24,509 nucleotides of DNA from Ruminococcus callidus (GTDB lineage Bacteria > Bacillota > Clostridia > Oscillospirales > Ruminococcaceae): contig NZ_JAJFCK010000038.1 of NCBI RefSeq assembly GCF_020709055.1, positions 1 to 24,509 of the forward strand, written 5' to 3'. Below, piece by piece: positions 1 through 6,285 of this stretch; position 1 is the first letter of the stretch, and the number at the start of each line of letters is the position of its first letter. The position numbers were made by a program, and so were the translations under genes. The notes beneath the pieces are model-generated. The model worked only from the letters and a program-made list of their open reading frames with translations. It was not told the origin of the DNA and did not search any database.

Positions 1-14
1 GGAATCTCTCCCAT

Positions 15-53
15 AAAAAACAGGACGAACGCACCAAACCGGTGCATCCGTCC
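15..53 (-). terminator. Intrinsic terminator of the Rrf2-nadA-mnmA operon
   Basis: Read on the minus strand, a 13-bp stem (23-35 with 41-53, two G-U pairs, 5-nt loop) is followed by a T-rich run ending in six T. It starts 31 bases after the mnmA stop, so it ends that operon. Confidence 0.85.
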
Positions 54-83
54 CGCTTGAAAAATCCGGTTTTCCGGACAGGT

Positions 84-1169
84 TCATTGGCAAATCGTTC
101 CGCCGCCGATGACGGTGTCCCCATCATACAGGACCACTGCCTGTCCGGTGGTAATGGCACGCTGGGGCTGATCGAAGGTGATGGTGACGGTGCCGTCCGG
201 ATGCGCCTCTGCCGTTGCCGGCGCTTCCTTGGCACGATACCGTGGCTTTGCCGCCACACGAATGGGGTGCTCCGGCGGCTGGGCAAAGGCGATCCAGTTG
301 AAATCTCTGGCGGTGAGCCGGGTGGAAAACAGGCTTGCAGAATCGGACAGCGTCACCGTATTGTCCGCCACGGATTTCCGGCACACATAGACCGGCTTTC
401 CGGCGGCAATGCCCAGTCCCCGCCGCTGCCCGATGGTGTAGCGGATCAGACCCTGATGCTCTCCCAGCACCCTGCCGGACTCGTCGATGAAGTTGCCGTG
501 GGGGTACTGCTTTCCGGTGTACCGCTCAATGAATGCGGCATAGTCCCCGTCCGGCACAAAGCAGATGTCCTGACTGTCGTGCTTCTCCGCATTGATGAAG
601 CCGTAGCTCGCCGCAAGCTTCCGCACCTCGTCCTTGCTCTCAAATTCCCCCAGCGGAAATTGAGTGTGTGCCAGCTCCTCCTGCGTCATGGCGTACAGCA
701 CGTAGCTCTGGTCTTTGGCGGCATTTCTGCCCTTTTTCAGCAGCCACCTGCCAGATGCCTCATCGTAGGCGATGCGGGCATAGTGTCCTGTGACAATGGT
801 GTCATACCCCAGCACCCGTGCCCGCTGATAGAGCTTCTCGAACTTCATATAGCGGTTGCAGTCGATGCAGGGGTTCGGCGTCTCCCCCCGCTCGTAGGCG
901 TCCACAAAGCGCCCGATGACCTGTTCCCGGAAGTCCTCCTTGAAATTGAACACATAGTACTGCATTCCCAGACGATAGGCGACGCTTCGTGCGTCCTCCG
1001 CATCTTCCAGCGTGCAGCACGCTTTCAGCCGGCTGGAGTCGGTCTGTTCTGCGTCGTACAGCTTCATGGTCACACCAACGCACTCGTACCCCCGGCTGCA
1101 CATCAGCGCCGCAGCGGCAGAACTGTCCACGCCGCCGCTCATGGCAATCAGCGCTCTCGGCTTTTCCAT
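84..1169 (-). CDS. mnmA: tRNA-specific 2-thiouridylase MnmA
   Basis: Cytosolic enzyme that adenylates U34 of tRNA-Lys, -Glu and -Gln and replaces the 2-oxygen with sulfur delivered as persulfide from a cysteine desulfurase. The 361-aa product has the usual family length. Visible are the N-terminal PP-loop SGGVDSS (residues 11-17), the catalytic cysteine in TPNPCIDC (C101) and the second one in DSQDICF (C203). The ATG at 1169 is preferred over the in-frame TTG at 1181, which lies inside the end of nadA; the ATG begins one base after the nadA stop, with GGGA about 8 bases upstream. It is the last gene of the operon after Rrf2 and nadA and is followed by a strong terminator. No cysteine desulfurase gene lies beside it, so the sulfur donor must be encoded elsewhere. 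Confidence 0.96.
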   Translation of the reverse strand: MEKPRALIAMSGGVDSSAAAALMCSRGYECVGVTMKLYDAEQTDSSRLKACCTLEDAEDARSVAYRLGMQYYVFNFKEDFREQVIGRFVDAYERGETPNPCIDCNRYMKFEKLYQRARVLGYDTIVTGHYARIAYDEASGRWLLKKGRNAAKDQSYVLYAMTQEELAHTQFPLGEFESKDEVRKLAASYGFINAEKHDSQDICFVPDGDYAAFIERYTGKQYPHGNFIDESGRVLGEHQGLIRYTIGQRRGLGIAAGKPVYVCRKSVADNTVTLSDSASLFSTRLTARDFNWIAFAQPPEHPIRVAAKPRYRAKEAPATAEAHPDGTVTITFDQPQRAITTGQAVVLYDGDTVIGGGTICQ

Positions 1170-1170
1170 G

Positions 1171-2094
1171 TTATTTCCCAAGGCGGATCATCTCGTCAAT
1201 GCTCTTCTTCGCACGGAGCCGGACAGATTCCTCCAGCAGAATCTCCTCTCCGTCTGTGCCCTCCAGACAGTGCAGCACATCGGCGATGGTGGTGACCTTC
1301 ATATTGTGACAGACGCAGTCCTTGGAGAGGGCGTAGAACAGCTTCTCCGGATGGGAGATGCCCAGATGCTGGACGATGCTGTTCTCGGTGCCGATGATGA
1401 ACTCCCGTGCGTCCGAGTTCTCCGCATAGTGCATGATCTCGGTGGTGCTTCCCACGAAGTCCGCCATTTCGGTGACCTGCGGCCGGCATTCCGGATGCAC
1501 CAGAAGCAGCGCATTGGGGTGGGCAGCCCTGGCACGGAGCACGTCGTCCCTGGTCATGCGCACATGGGTGGGGCAGCCGCCGTGGATGAGCTGGAACTGC
1601 TTTTCCGGCACCTGCTTTGAAATATAGTCCCCCAGATTGCAGTCCGGAATGAACAGGATCTTTTCCGCATCCATATTCCGGATGATCTTGACGGCAGAGG
1701 ACGAGGTGACGCAGACATCACAGAGGGTTTTCAGCTCTGCCGTGGTGTTGATATAGGCGACGGTGGTGTAGTCCGGATATGCCGCCTGAAGCTGCCGGAG
1801 CATCTCCGGATCCAGCTGTTCCGCCATGGGGCAGCCAGCCTCTGCCTTGGGCAGCAGCACCCGCTTTTCCGGCGAAAGAATTTTGACCGTCTCCGCCATA
1901 AAGCGGACACCGCACATGATTACAGTGCTGCAATCCGTCTTGGAGGCGTTCTGTGCCAGACCGAAGGAATCTCCCACATAGTCGGCGACCTCCAGAATGT
2001 CGTGAGTCTGATAGCAGTGTGCCAGAATGCAGGCGTTCTTTTCTTGTTTCAGGCGCAGGATACGCTCCTGAATCAGTTGCGTCATTGGCGTCAT
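1171..2094 (-). CDS. nadA: Quinolinate synthase NadA
   Basis: Condenses iminoaspartate with dihydroxyacetone phosphate to quinolinate in de novo NAD synthesis, using a [4Fe-4S] cluster. The 307-aa length is that of the short bacterial form. Cysteines at about 88 (GCPMA), 174 (GGCPTH) and 262 (CHNMK) match the contexts of the three cluster ligands; LAHCYQTHDI near the N terminus and MCGVRFMAETVKILSP (60-75) are family hallmarks. A purine-rich GGAGAGGAG precedes the ATG. It lies 18 bases after the Rrf2 gene and ends one base before mnmA, so the three are an operon. The usual partners nadB and nadC are not in the window. Control by the upstream Rrf2 regulator, perhaps sensing Fe-S status, is an inference from position. 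Confidence 0.96.
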   Translation of the reverse strand: MTPMTQLIQERILRLKQEKNACILAHCYQTHDILEVADYVGDSFGLAQNASKTDCSTVIMCGVRFMAETVKILSPEKRVLLPKAEAGCPMAEQLDPEMLRQLQAAYPDYTTVAYINTTAELKTLCDVCVTSSSAVKIIRNMDAEKILFIPDCNLGDYISKQVPEKQFQLIHGGCPTHVRMTRDDVLRARAAHPNALLLVHPECRPQVTEMADFVGSTTEIMHYAENSDAREFIIGTENSIVQHLGISHPEKLFYALSKDCVCHNMKVTTIADVLHCLEGTDGEEILLEESVRLRAKKSIDEMIRLGK

Positions 2095-2112
2095 GATATG
2101 ATTCTCCTCTCC

Positions 2113-2544
2113 TCAGATGCAGAAGTTATTGCCGTGTTCCACGGTATTGTCAATGATATCCTGTAAGGTGATGCTGTACAGGTAGTCTTGGATGGTGCGG
2201 TACAGCCCTTTCCACACGGGCAGCGTCATACAGGTATCTGCCATGGGGCAGTCGTTGACCTCATATTGCAGACATGCCACGGGGCTGAGCGAGCCCTCTG
2301 TGACCTGCAAAATCTCCCCCACGGTGTACTCCGACGGTTTCTTTGCCAGCATATAGCCGCCCTGATAGCCGCGGTTGGTGCGCAGCAGCTCCGCCTTGTT
2401 CAGCATAGGCACGATCTGCTCCAGATACTTTTTGGAAATGCTCTGTCGCTCCGCAATGTCTTTCAGAGCAACAAACCCCTCCGGATGCATCGCCAGATCC
2501 AGCATCATCCGCAAGGCGTACCGTCCTTTCGTTGAGATCTTCAT
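2113..2544 (-). CDS. Rrf2 family transcriptional regulator (IscR-like)
   Basis: A 143-aa winged-helix regulator of the IscR/CymR/NsrR family. The N-terminal MKISTKGRYALRMMLDLA is the classic Rrf2 start; ISKKYLEQIVPMLNKAELL is the recognition-helix region; GYQGGYMLAKKPSEYTVGEIL is the wing. Three cysteines at 91, 99 and 105 sit where IscR binds its Fe-S cluster (C92, C98, C104 in E. coli), so cluster binding is plausible. The ATG at 2544 has GAGG about 9 bases upstream; the frame runs open 11 codons further without such a site. First gene of the operon with nadA and mnmA, read from the promoter at 2639-2667. Which ligand it senses, cluster or cysteine metabolite, cannot be told from sequence. 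Confidence 0.92.
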   Translation of the reverse strand: MKISTKGRYALRMMLDLAMHPEGFVALKDIAERQSISKKYLEQIVPMLNKAELLRTNRGYQGGYMLAKKPSEYTVGEILQVTEGSLSPVACLQYEVNDCPMADTCMTLPVWKGLYRTIQDYLYSITLQDIIDNTVEHGNNFCI

Positions 2545-2638
2545 ATTCTGTGTCCTCTTTTCAAAAAACGAATTCAAAATTGTTGGTGCGTTTTACAGGA
2601 GCATTACCGAAACGTAACATTCCCGATGGTTAACTTCT

Positions 2639-2667
2639 ATTATAACATAGGTTTTGTAGGTTTTCAA
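2639..2667 (-). promoter_or_regulatory. Sigma-A promoter of the Rrf2-nadA-mnmA operon
   Basis: On the minus strand TTGAAA (2662-2667), a 17-base spacer, then TATAAT (2639-2644) preceded by TGT, an extended -10. Transcription would start near 2632, about 88 bases before the Rrf2 ATG. Confidence 0.8.
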
Positions 2668-2682
2668 GCGGTTTTTTCTTGC

Positions 2683-2698
2683 AATTCTGCACAGAATT
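2683..2698. promoter_or_regulatory. Inverted repeat upstream of the Rrf2 promoter
   Basis: AATTCTG-CA-CAGAATT, a perfect 7-bp inverted repeat with a 2-base centre, lies 15 bases upstream of the -35 box. It could be an operator for the Rrf2 regulator, which commonly controls itself, or part of transcript-end structure for the hydrolase gene that ends at 2746. Binding is not shown by sequence. Confidence 0.35.
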
Positions 2699-2745
2699 CC
2701 AAAAAGAATTGTTTCCGGAATTGGAATACTTTCCAACAGCACATT

Positions 2746-3897
2746 TTAGCGGTGCTGTTCCAGCAGACGGTTCGGCTTGCCGGGCGGCAGAGTGCTGTAG
2801 CCAGCGGTGCTGCTGAGAATCTTCTGCACCAGTTCCGCAAGGTGCATGGTCATCATGCTGCGCTGGCTGGCGGACATTCCGCCGAACGCCTGGATCATCT
2901 GGAAAATCGTCCCCGGTCCGCCGGCAGCCAGCTCCCGTACGGTCTTGGCATCGGTGCGGTTGAGCAGCTGGAACAGGATGTCGGTGAGCTGTTCCCGTTC
3001 GTCCGGTGTCATATCCATGATCCACTCCCGCAGGGAATTGTCCAGAATACGGCTGGTGGAACTGATGTCCCGCACATAGCAGAAGTCGTTTCCCAGCACG
3101 CACCACGAAAAGGGGTTGTGCTGCTGCAAGCCCTTTTGCCTGCTGTATACCACCTGATAGTCCTCATCGTGTTCCAGCAGCATGCCGATGACGGAGTCCT
3201 GCGGGACAAACGTGTGGATGCGGTCTTTCAGGTACCAGAACGAGGCGGTTTCCAGCAGGTGGTTGGCGAAGCCGGGGCCATCGTTGTTATAGACCGCCTG
3301 AATCCGCTGCACCATGTGGCGTGGCGCATGGACGGCGGAGAATACCGCCAGATTGCCGCCCTTGGAGTGTCCGCCCACCAGCACATTGGAAAAGCCCATG
3401 GTGAGGATCTCCCGCAGATACGCCGCCGCATCCGTCTGGGAGGGCACCTCCGACTGGAAGGACATGTTGAAGTCCTCCCGCCAGCCGACGAGCGTGTTGT
3501 CCGTCCCGCGAAACGCCACATAGACCGTCTTGTCATCCGCATCCAGCAGGAATGTGGTGGCGGAGAACTGCTGCTGGCGCTCTTCGCTGAACCGCTCCGC
3601 ATAGTGGAACAGGCGCACGCTCCGAAACCGTTCACACCCTGCGGCAGCGTGCAGCAGCTGGGCGTGTTTCTCCTCCCCCTGTTTCCACGAGGCGGGCATC
3701 GCTTCCCAGATGGAGGCTGCCGTCTCCAGCGTCACCGCCTGCCGTGGAAATTTCCCGTCGGCAATGCTGTTCCAATTGAGGTAGGCAAGGCAGCTGAAGA
3801 TCAGGTTATCCACCGGACAGAATGGCGCCTGTGCAAACGTCAGGTCGCCACGCCACAGCAGATAGTCGAACAGATTGGTTTCCCCTTTTACAGCCAT
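2746..3897 (-). CDS. DUF2974 / Mbeg1-like alpha/beta-hydrolase
   Basis: A 383-aa protein with the lipase-type fold of the DUF2974 (Mbeg1-like) family, common in Clostridia and of unknown substrate. The N-terminal NLFDYLLWRGDLTF and PVDNLIFSCLAYLNW are characteristic of the family. YVAFRGTD (126-133) is the lipase oxyanion region, and VGGHSKGGNLA (174-184) is the nucleophile elbow with S178. Acidic and histidine members of the triad probably lie in 205-265. There is no signal peptide or membrane segment, so it is expected in the cytosol. The ATG at 3897 has AAAGGA about 10 bases upstream. Only about 70 bases separate it from the preceding gene, and those hold that gene's terminator; I see no clear promoter of its own, so it may rely on read-through. 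Confidence 0.85.
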   Translation of the reverse strand: MAVKGETNLFDYLLWRGDLTFAQAPFCPVDNLIFSCLAYLNWNSIADGKFPRQAVTLETAASIWEAMPASWKQGEEKHAQLLHAAAGCERFRSVRLFHYAERFSEERQQQFSATTFLLDADDKTVYVAFRGTDNTLVGWREDFNMSFQSEVPSQTDAAAYLREILTMGFSNVLVGGHSKGGNLAVFSAVHAPRHMVQRIQAVYNNDGPGFANHLLETASFWYLKDRIHTFVPQDSVIGMLLEHDEDYQVVYSRQKGLQQHNPFSWCVLGNDFCYVRDISSTSRILDNSLREWIMDMTPDEREQLTDILFQLLNRTDAKTVRELAAGGPGTIFQMIQAFGGMSASQRSMMTMHLAELVQKILSSTAGYSTLPPGKPNRLLEQHR

Positions 3898-3917
3898 AAA
3901 AACGCATCCTTTCCATG

Positions 3918-3952
3918 AAAAAGACGAACCCACCGCACAAGGCAGGTTCGTC
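3918..3952 (-). terminator. Terminator after the membrane-anchored 175-aa gene
   Basis: An 8-bp stem (GACGAACC at 3923-3930 with GGTTCGTC at 3945-3952) followed on the minus strand by five T. It lies 18 bases past the stop at 3970. Confidence 0.75.
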
Positions 3953-3969
3953 CGGTTCGTCAGGCTCGA

Positions 3970-4497
3970 TCAATCGTACATATTGTCGCTGTCCGGTGCG
4001 GGAATGGTTTCCACCGGTGCGGGCGGATTGGTGTAGACCGGTGCCGGCGGATCCGTGTAGACCGGTGCCGGCTGGGTATATGACGGGCTGTCCGGTGTGG
4101 AGTAATCGTAGCCGGGACTGGTGTAAGCCGGCTCTTCCGGTATCACATCGTATCCATTGTCATAGCCGTTGTCCGTGTCGTTGCCGTAGGTGTCGTAGCC
4201 GTCACTCTGCCAGCCGTTGCCCCGTGCCACGGTAGTGGTGGTGACAGACTTCCGGTTTTTGTCCGTGGTCTGGCGGTGGAACGTTGTTCCCGTCGCCTCG
4301 GCAGTCGTCTCTGCCGTCGCCTGCGTCACAGCGGTCGTGACAATGAGGTCATCGTTGACGTGGTTGGCGTTGCTGCTCACTTTCACCGGAACGAGCATAA
4401 AGAACGTGAGGATCAGCATGGTGAGGAGGAGAAAACAACCGCAAGTCACCAGTGTGACCTTTGCACTGTGCGACAGGCTTGCAAAAAATTTTTTCAT
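3970..4497 (-). CDS. Membrane-anchored Pro/Tyr/Asp-rich hypothetical protein
   Basis: No family recognised. The 175-aa product has a short basic cytosolic start (MKKFFASLSHSAK), one hydrophobic segment at about 14-38, and a long outside region without predicted fold. That region begins with Thr-rich sequence (TTAVTQATAETTAEATGTT), continues with Tyr/Asp/Gly/Asn-rich repeats (GYDTYGNDTDNGYDNGYD) and ends in repeated PAPVYT-D/N-PP units close to the C terminus. The DNA in 4014-4080 shows matching direct repeats of GTGTAGACCGGTGCCGG. Such tails often act as wall-spanning linkers, but there is no sorting signal or enzymatic domain. The ATG at 4497 has AAGGGAGC upstream; a strong promoter lies at 4547-4575 and a terminator follows. 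Confidence 0.75.
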   Translation of the reverse strand: MKKFFASLSHSAKVTLVTCGCFLLLTMLILTFFMLVPVKVSSNANHVNDDLIVTTAVTQATAETTAEATGTTFHRQTTDKNRKSVTTTTVARGNGWQSDGYDTYGNDTDNGYDNGYDVIPEEPAYTSPGYDYSTPDSPSYTQPAPVYTDPPAPVYTNPPAPVETIPAPDSDNMYD

Positions 4498-4546
4498 GGT
4501 CAGAAGCTCCCTTCGGAACAAGCTCTAAAAACATAACATCTTTTCT

Positions 4547-4575
4547 ATTGTATAACTTTTTCGGAGCAAAGTCAA
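4547..4575 (-). promoter_or_regulatory. Sigma-A promoter of the 175-aa membrane-protein gene
   Basis: Minus strand TTGACT (4570-4575), 17-base spacer, TACAAT (4547-4552). The start of transcription would fall about 40 bases before the ATG. Confidence 0.75.
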
Positions 4576-4672
4576 GAAACGGAGGCGGAAATTCCGGAAA
4601 AACGACAAATCCTATAAGCAAAGCGAAAACGCAGGCGAAAACTTGTGCAAAATCACGAATTTCAAAAAACGC

Positions 4673-4701
4673 TTGCATTTTTTGAAGCGATGTGCTATAA
4701 T
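4673..4701 (+). promoter_or_regulatory. Promoter of the tRNA-Ser gene
   Basis: TTGCAT (4673-4678), 17-base spacer, TATAAT (4696-4701) with an upstream TGC extended -10. Start of transcription near 4708, about 33 bases before the tRNA. Confidence 0.85.
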
Positions 4702-4740
4702 ATTTCTTGTCTTGTTGTACCGGTCACGGACAGCGGATGT

Positions 4741-4831
4741 GGAGATGTATCGAAGTGGTCATAACGGGAACGACTCGAAATCGTTTGAACGGTAACACGT
4801 TCCGTGGGTTCGAATCCCACCATCTCCGCCA
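4741..4831 (+). tRNA. tRNA-Ser (anticodon CGA)
   Basis: A class II tRNA. The acceptor stem is GGAGATG (4741-4747) with CATCTCC (4821-4827), the discriminator base is G and the CCA end is encoded (4829-4831). The anticodon stem AACGA/TCGTT encloses CTCGAAA, giving anticodon CGA at 4776-4778, which reads UCG. A long variable arm (GAACG with CGTTC) and a T arm GTGGG-TTCGAAT-CCCAC confirm serine type. It is a single-gene unit with its own promoter and terminator. Confidence 0.97.
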
Positions 4832-4838
4832 GATCACG

Positions 4839-4870
4839 GCGCCCTCGGAGTTCTCCGGGGGCGCTTTCTT
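4839..4870 (+). terminator. Terminator of the tRNA-Ser unit
   Basis: GC-rich stem-loop: GCGCCC and GGAG on the left pair with CTCC and GGGCGC on the right, followed by TTTCTT. Confidence 0.85.
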
Positions 4871-4957
4871 ACGTTATGGCGAGTTTGTGCCGGCTATCTT
4901 GAAACATAATTGCATTTCGAGACGCATAGGATGGTTTGGAAAAGGAGGGCGATCCGC

Positions 4958-6124
4958 ATGAATTTTTTGATTCGAAAGTTCATCCGCAACTGGGAACAGA
5001 CTTCTGACCCCACGGTACGGAAGGCATACGGCACGCTGAGCAGCGTGGTGGGGATGCTCTGCAACATCGTGCTGTTCGCCCTGAAGTACAGCGTCGGCGT
5101 GCTCTCCAACTCCATCGCCATCATCTCGGATGCTTTCAACAACCTGTCGGACTGCGCCAGCTGTCTGGTGACGCTGTTCGGCTATAAGCTTGCGGCAAAG
5201 CCCGCCGACAAAGACCACCCTTTTGGCCACGGGCGCATGGAGTACCTGACCTCGCTGGTCATCGCCGTGATGATCGCCCTCATGGGCTTCGAGCTGCTCC
5301 GGAACTCCGCCGAAAAAATTCTGCATCCGGAACAGGTGGCGTTCCACGCTGCAACGCTGGTGACGCTGCTGGCATCGGTTGGCGTGAAGCTGTGGATGGC
5401 GTGGTTCAATGCCCGTCTTGGCAGGCGCATCGACTCCGCCGTTATGATCGCCACCGCCAAGGACAGCCGCAGCGACGTGATCGCCACGGGTGCTACCATC
5501 CTAGCACTGCTGCTCTCGCTGGTGACTGACCTCCCCGTGGACGGGGTGATGGGCGTTGCCGTATCCCTGTTTATTCTAAAGACAGCTTATGACATCATCC
5601 GGGACACCGTCGGCGAGCTGCTGGGACGGCCGGCGAGTCCGGAGGTGACGCAAAAGCTGCGGGAAATGGTGCTGGAATCGCCGCAGATTCTGGGGCTGCA
5701 TGACCTGATGATCCACGACTACGGCCCGCTGAACATGATCGGCAGCTGCCACGTGGAGGTGCGCAGCAATGCCGATCTGGTGGAGGTGCACGAAGTGGTG
5801 GACACCATCGAGCGGGAGATCTACGAGAAGCTGCACATCCTCATGACCATCCACATGGACCCCATCGAACAGGACAATCCGCAGGTCAACGCCTGTCGGG
5901 CGCTGGTGGGGCAGATCATCGGGGAGATGCAGCTGGGGCTGAGCTTCCACGACTTTCGCATGGTGGCAGGCGATTCGTCCTGTAAGATGATCTTCGATGT
6001 GGTCGTCCCCTTTGGCTGCAAGTGCAAGAACCAGCAGCTTCAGGATCGCATCGTGGAGGCACTCCGGCAGCACGGCGAGGAGTGCCAGGTGGTCATCACG
6101 TTCGACCGGGATTATACCGACTGA
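4958..6124 (+). CDS. Cation diffusion facilitator transporter, manganese-type site
   Basis: A 388-aa inner-membrane divalent metal/proton antiporter of the CDF family. It has about six membrane segments between residues 25 and 205, followed by a cytosolic C-terminal domain (from about 215) that is longer than in minimal CDFs. The loop motif KDHPFGHGRMEYL (85-97) is diagnostic. The transport site reads N61-x3-D65 in TM2 (NNLSD) and D169-x3-D173 in TM5 (DSRSD). Zinc-type CDFs carry His in TM5, whereas Mn exporters have Asn/Asp-only sites, so manganese efflux is the best guess. The ATG at 4958 is set by AAGGAGGG at 4942-4949; an in-frame ATG at 4910 lacks such a site. No manganese riboswitch is visible upstream. 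Confidence 0.9.
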   Translation: MNFLIRKFIRNWEQTSDPTVRKAYGTLSSVVGMLCNIVLFALKYSVGVLSNSIAIISDAFNNLSDCASCLVTLFGYKLAAKPADKDHPFGHGRMEYLTSLVIAVMIALMGFELLRNSAEKILHPEQVAFHAATLVTLLASVGVKLWMAWFNARLGRRIDSAVMIATAKDSRSDVIATGATILALLLSLVTDLPVDGVMGVAVSLFILKTAYDIIRDTVGELLGRPASPEVTQKLREMVLESPQILGLHDLMIHDYGPLNMIGSCHVEVRSNADLVEVHEVVDTIEREIYEKLHILMTIHMDPIEQDNPQVNACRALVGQIIGEMQLGLSFHDFRMVAGDSSCKMIFDVVVPFGCKCKNQQLQDRIVEALRQHGEECQVVITFDRDYTD

Positions 6125-6129
6125 GAATT

Positions 6130-6162
6130 GCGTTCGCTCCGGCAATGGGGCGGACGCTTTTT
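6130..6162 (+). terminator. Terminator of the CDF gene
   Basis: An 11-bp stem with G-U pairs (6130-6140 with 6147-6157) followed by five T, beginning 5 bases after the stop codon. Confidence 0.8.
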
Positions 6163-6195
6163 GTGTATCAAAATATTTTCTGTCGAAAAATCATC

Positions 6196-6224
6196 TTGCA
6201 ACGCCCGCATTTTTGTGGTATACT
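6196..6224 (+). promoter_or_regulatory. Promoter of the GH26 mannanase gene
   Basis: TTGCAA (6196-6201), 17-base spacer, TATACT (6219-6224) with TGG extended -10. The leader to the TTG start would be about 55 bases. Confidence 0.8.
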
Positions 6225-6285
6225 AAGAGTATATTCCAAAAATCAATTTTGTTTCCGTAAATGATGACCAAAGGAGGATATTCCA

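Noticed and set aside
2626..3918. 430-codon plus-strand frame opposite the DUF2974 gene
   Set aside because: No RBS or domain; the minus-strand hydrolase is clear.
4014..4080. Tandem DNA repeat as a stand-alone element or CRISPR-like array
   Set aside because: The repeats are in frame and encode the PAPVYT units of the membrane-anchored protein; no regular spacers exist.
4741..4831. tRNA-Ser as an attachment site for an integrated element
   Set aside because: No integrase, no repeated tRNA 3' end and no foreign genes nearby.
4870..4957. Possible yybP-ykoY manganese riboswitch before the CDF gene
   Set aside because: The space is under 90 bases and shows none of the conserved loop sequences.
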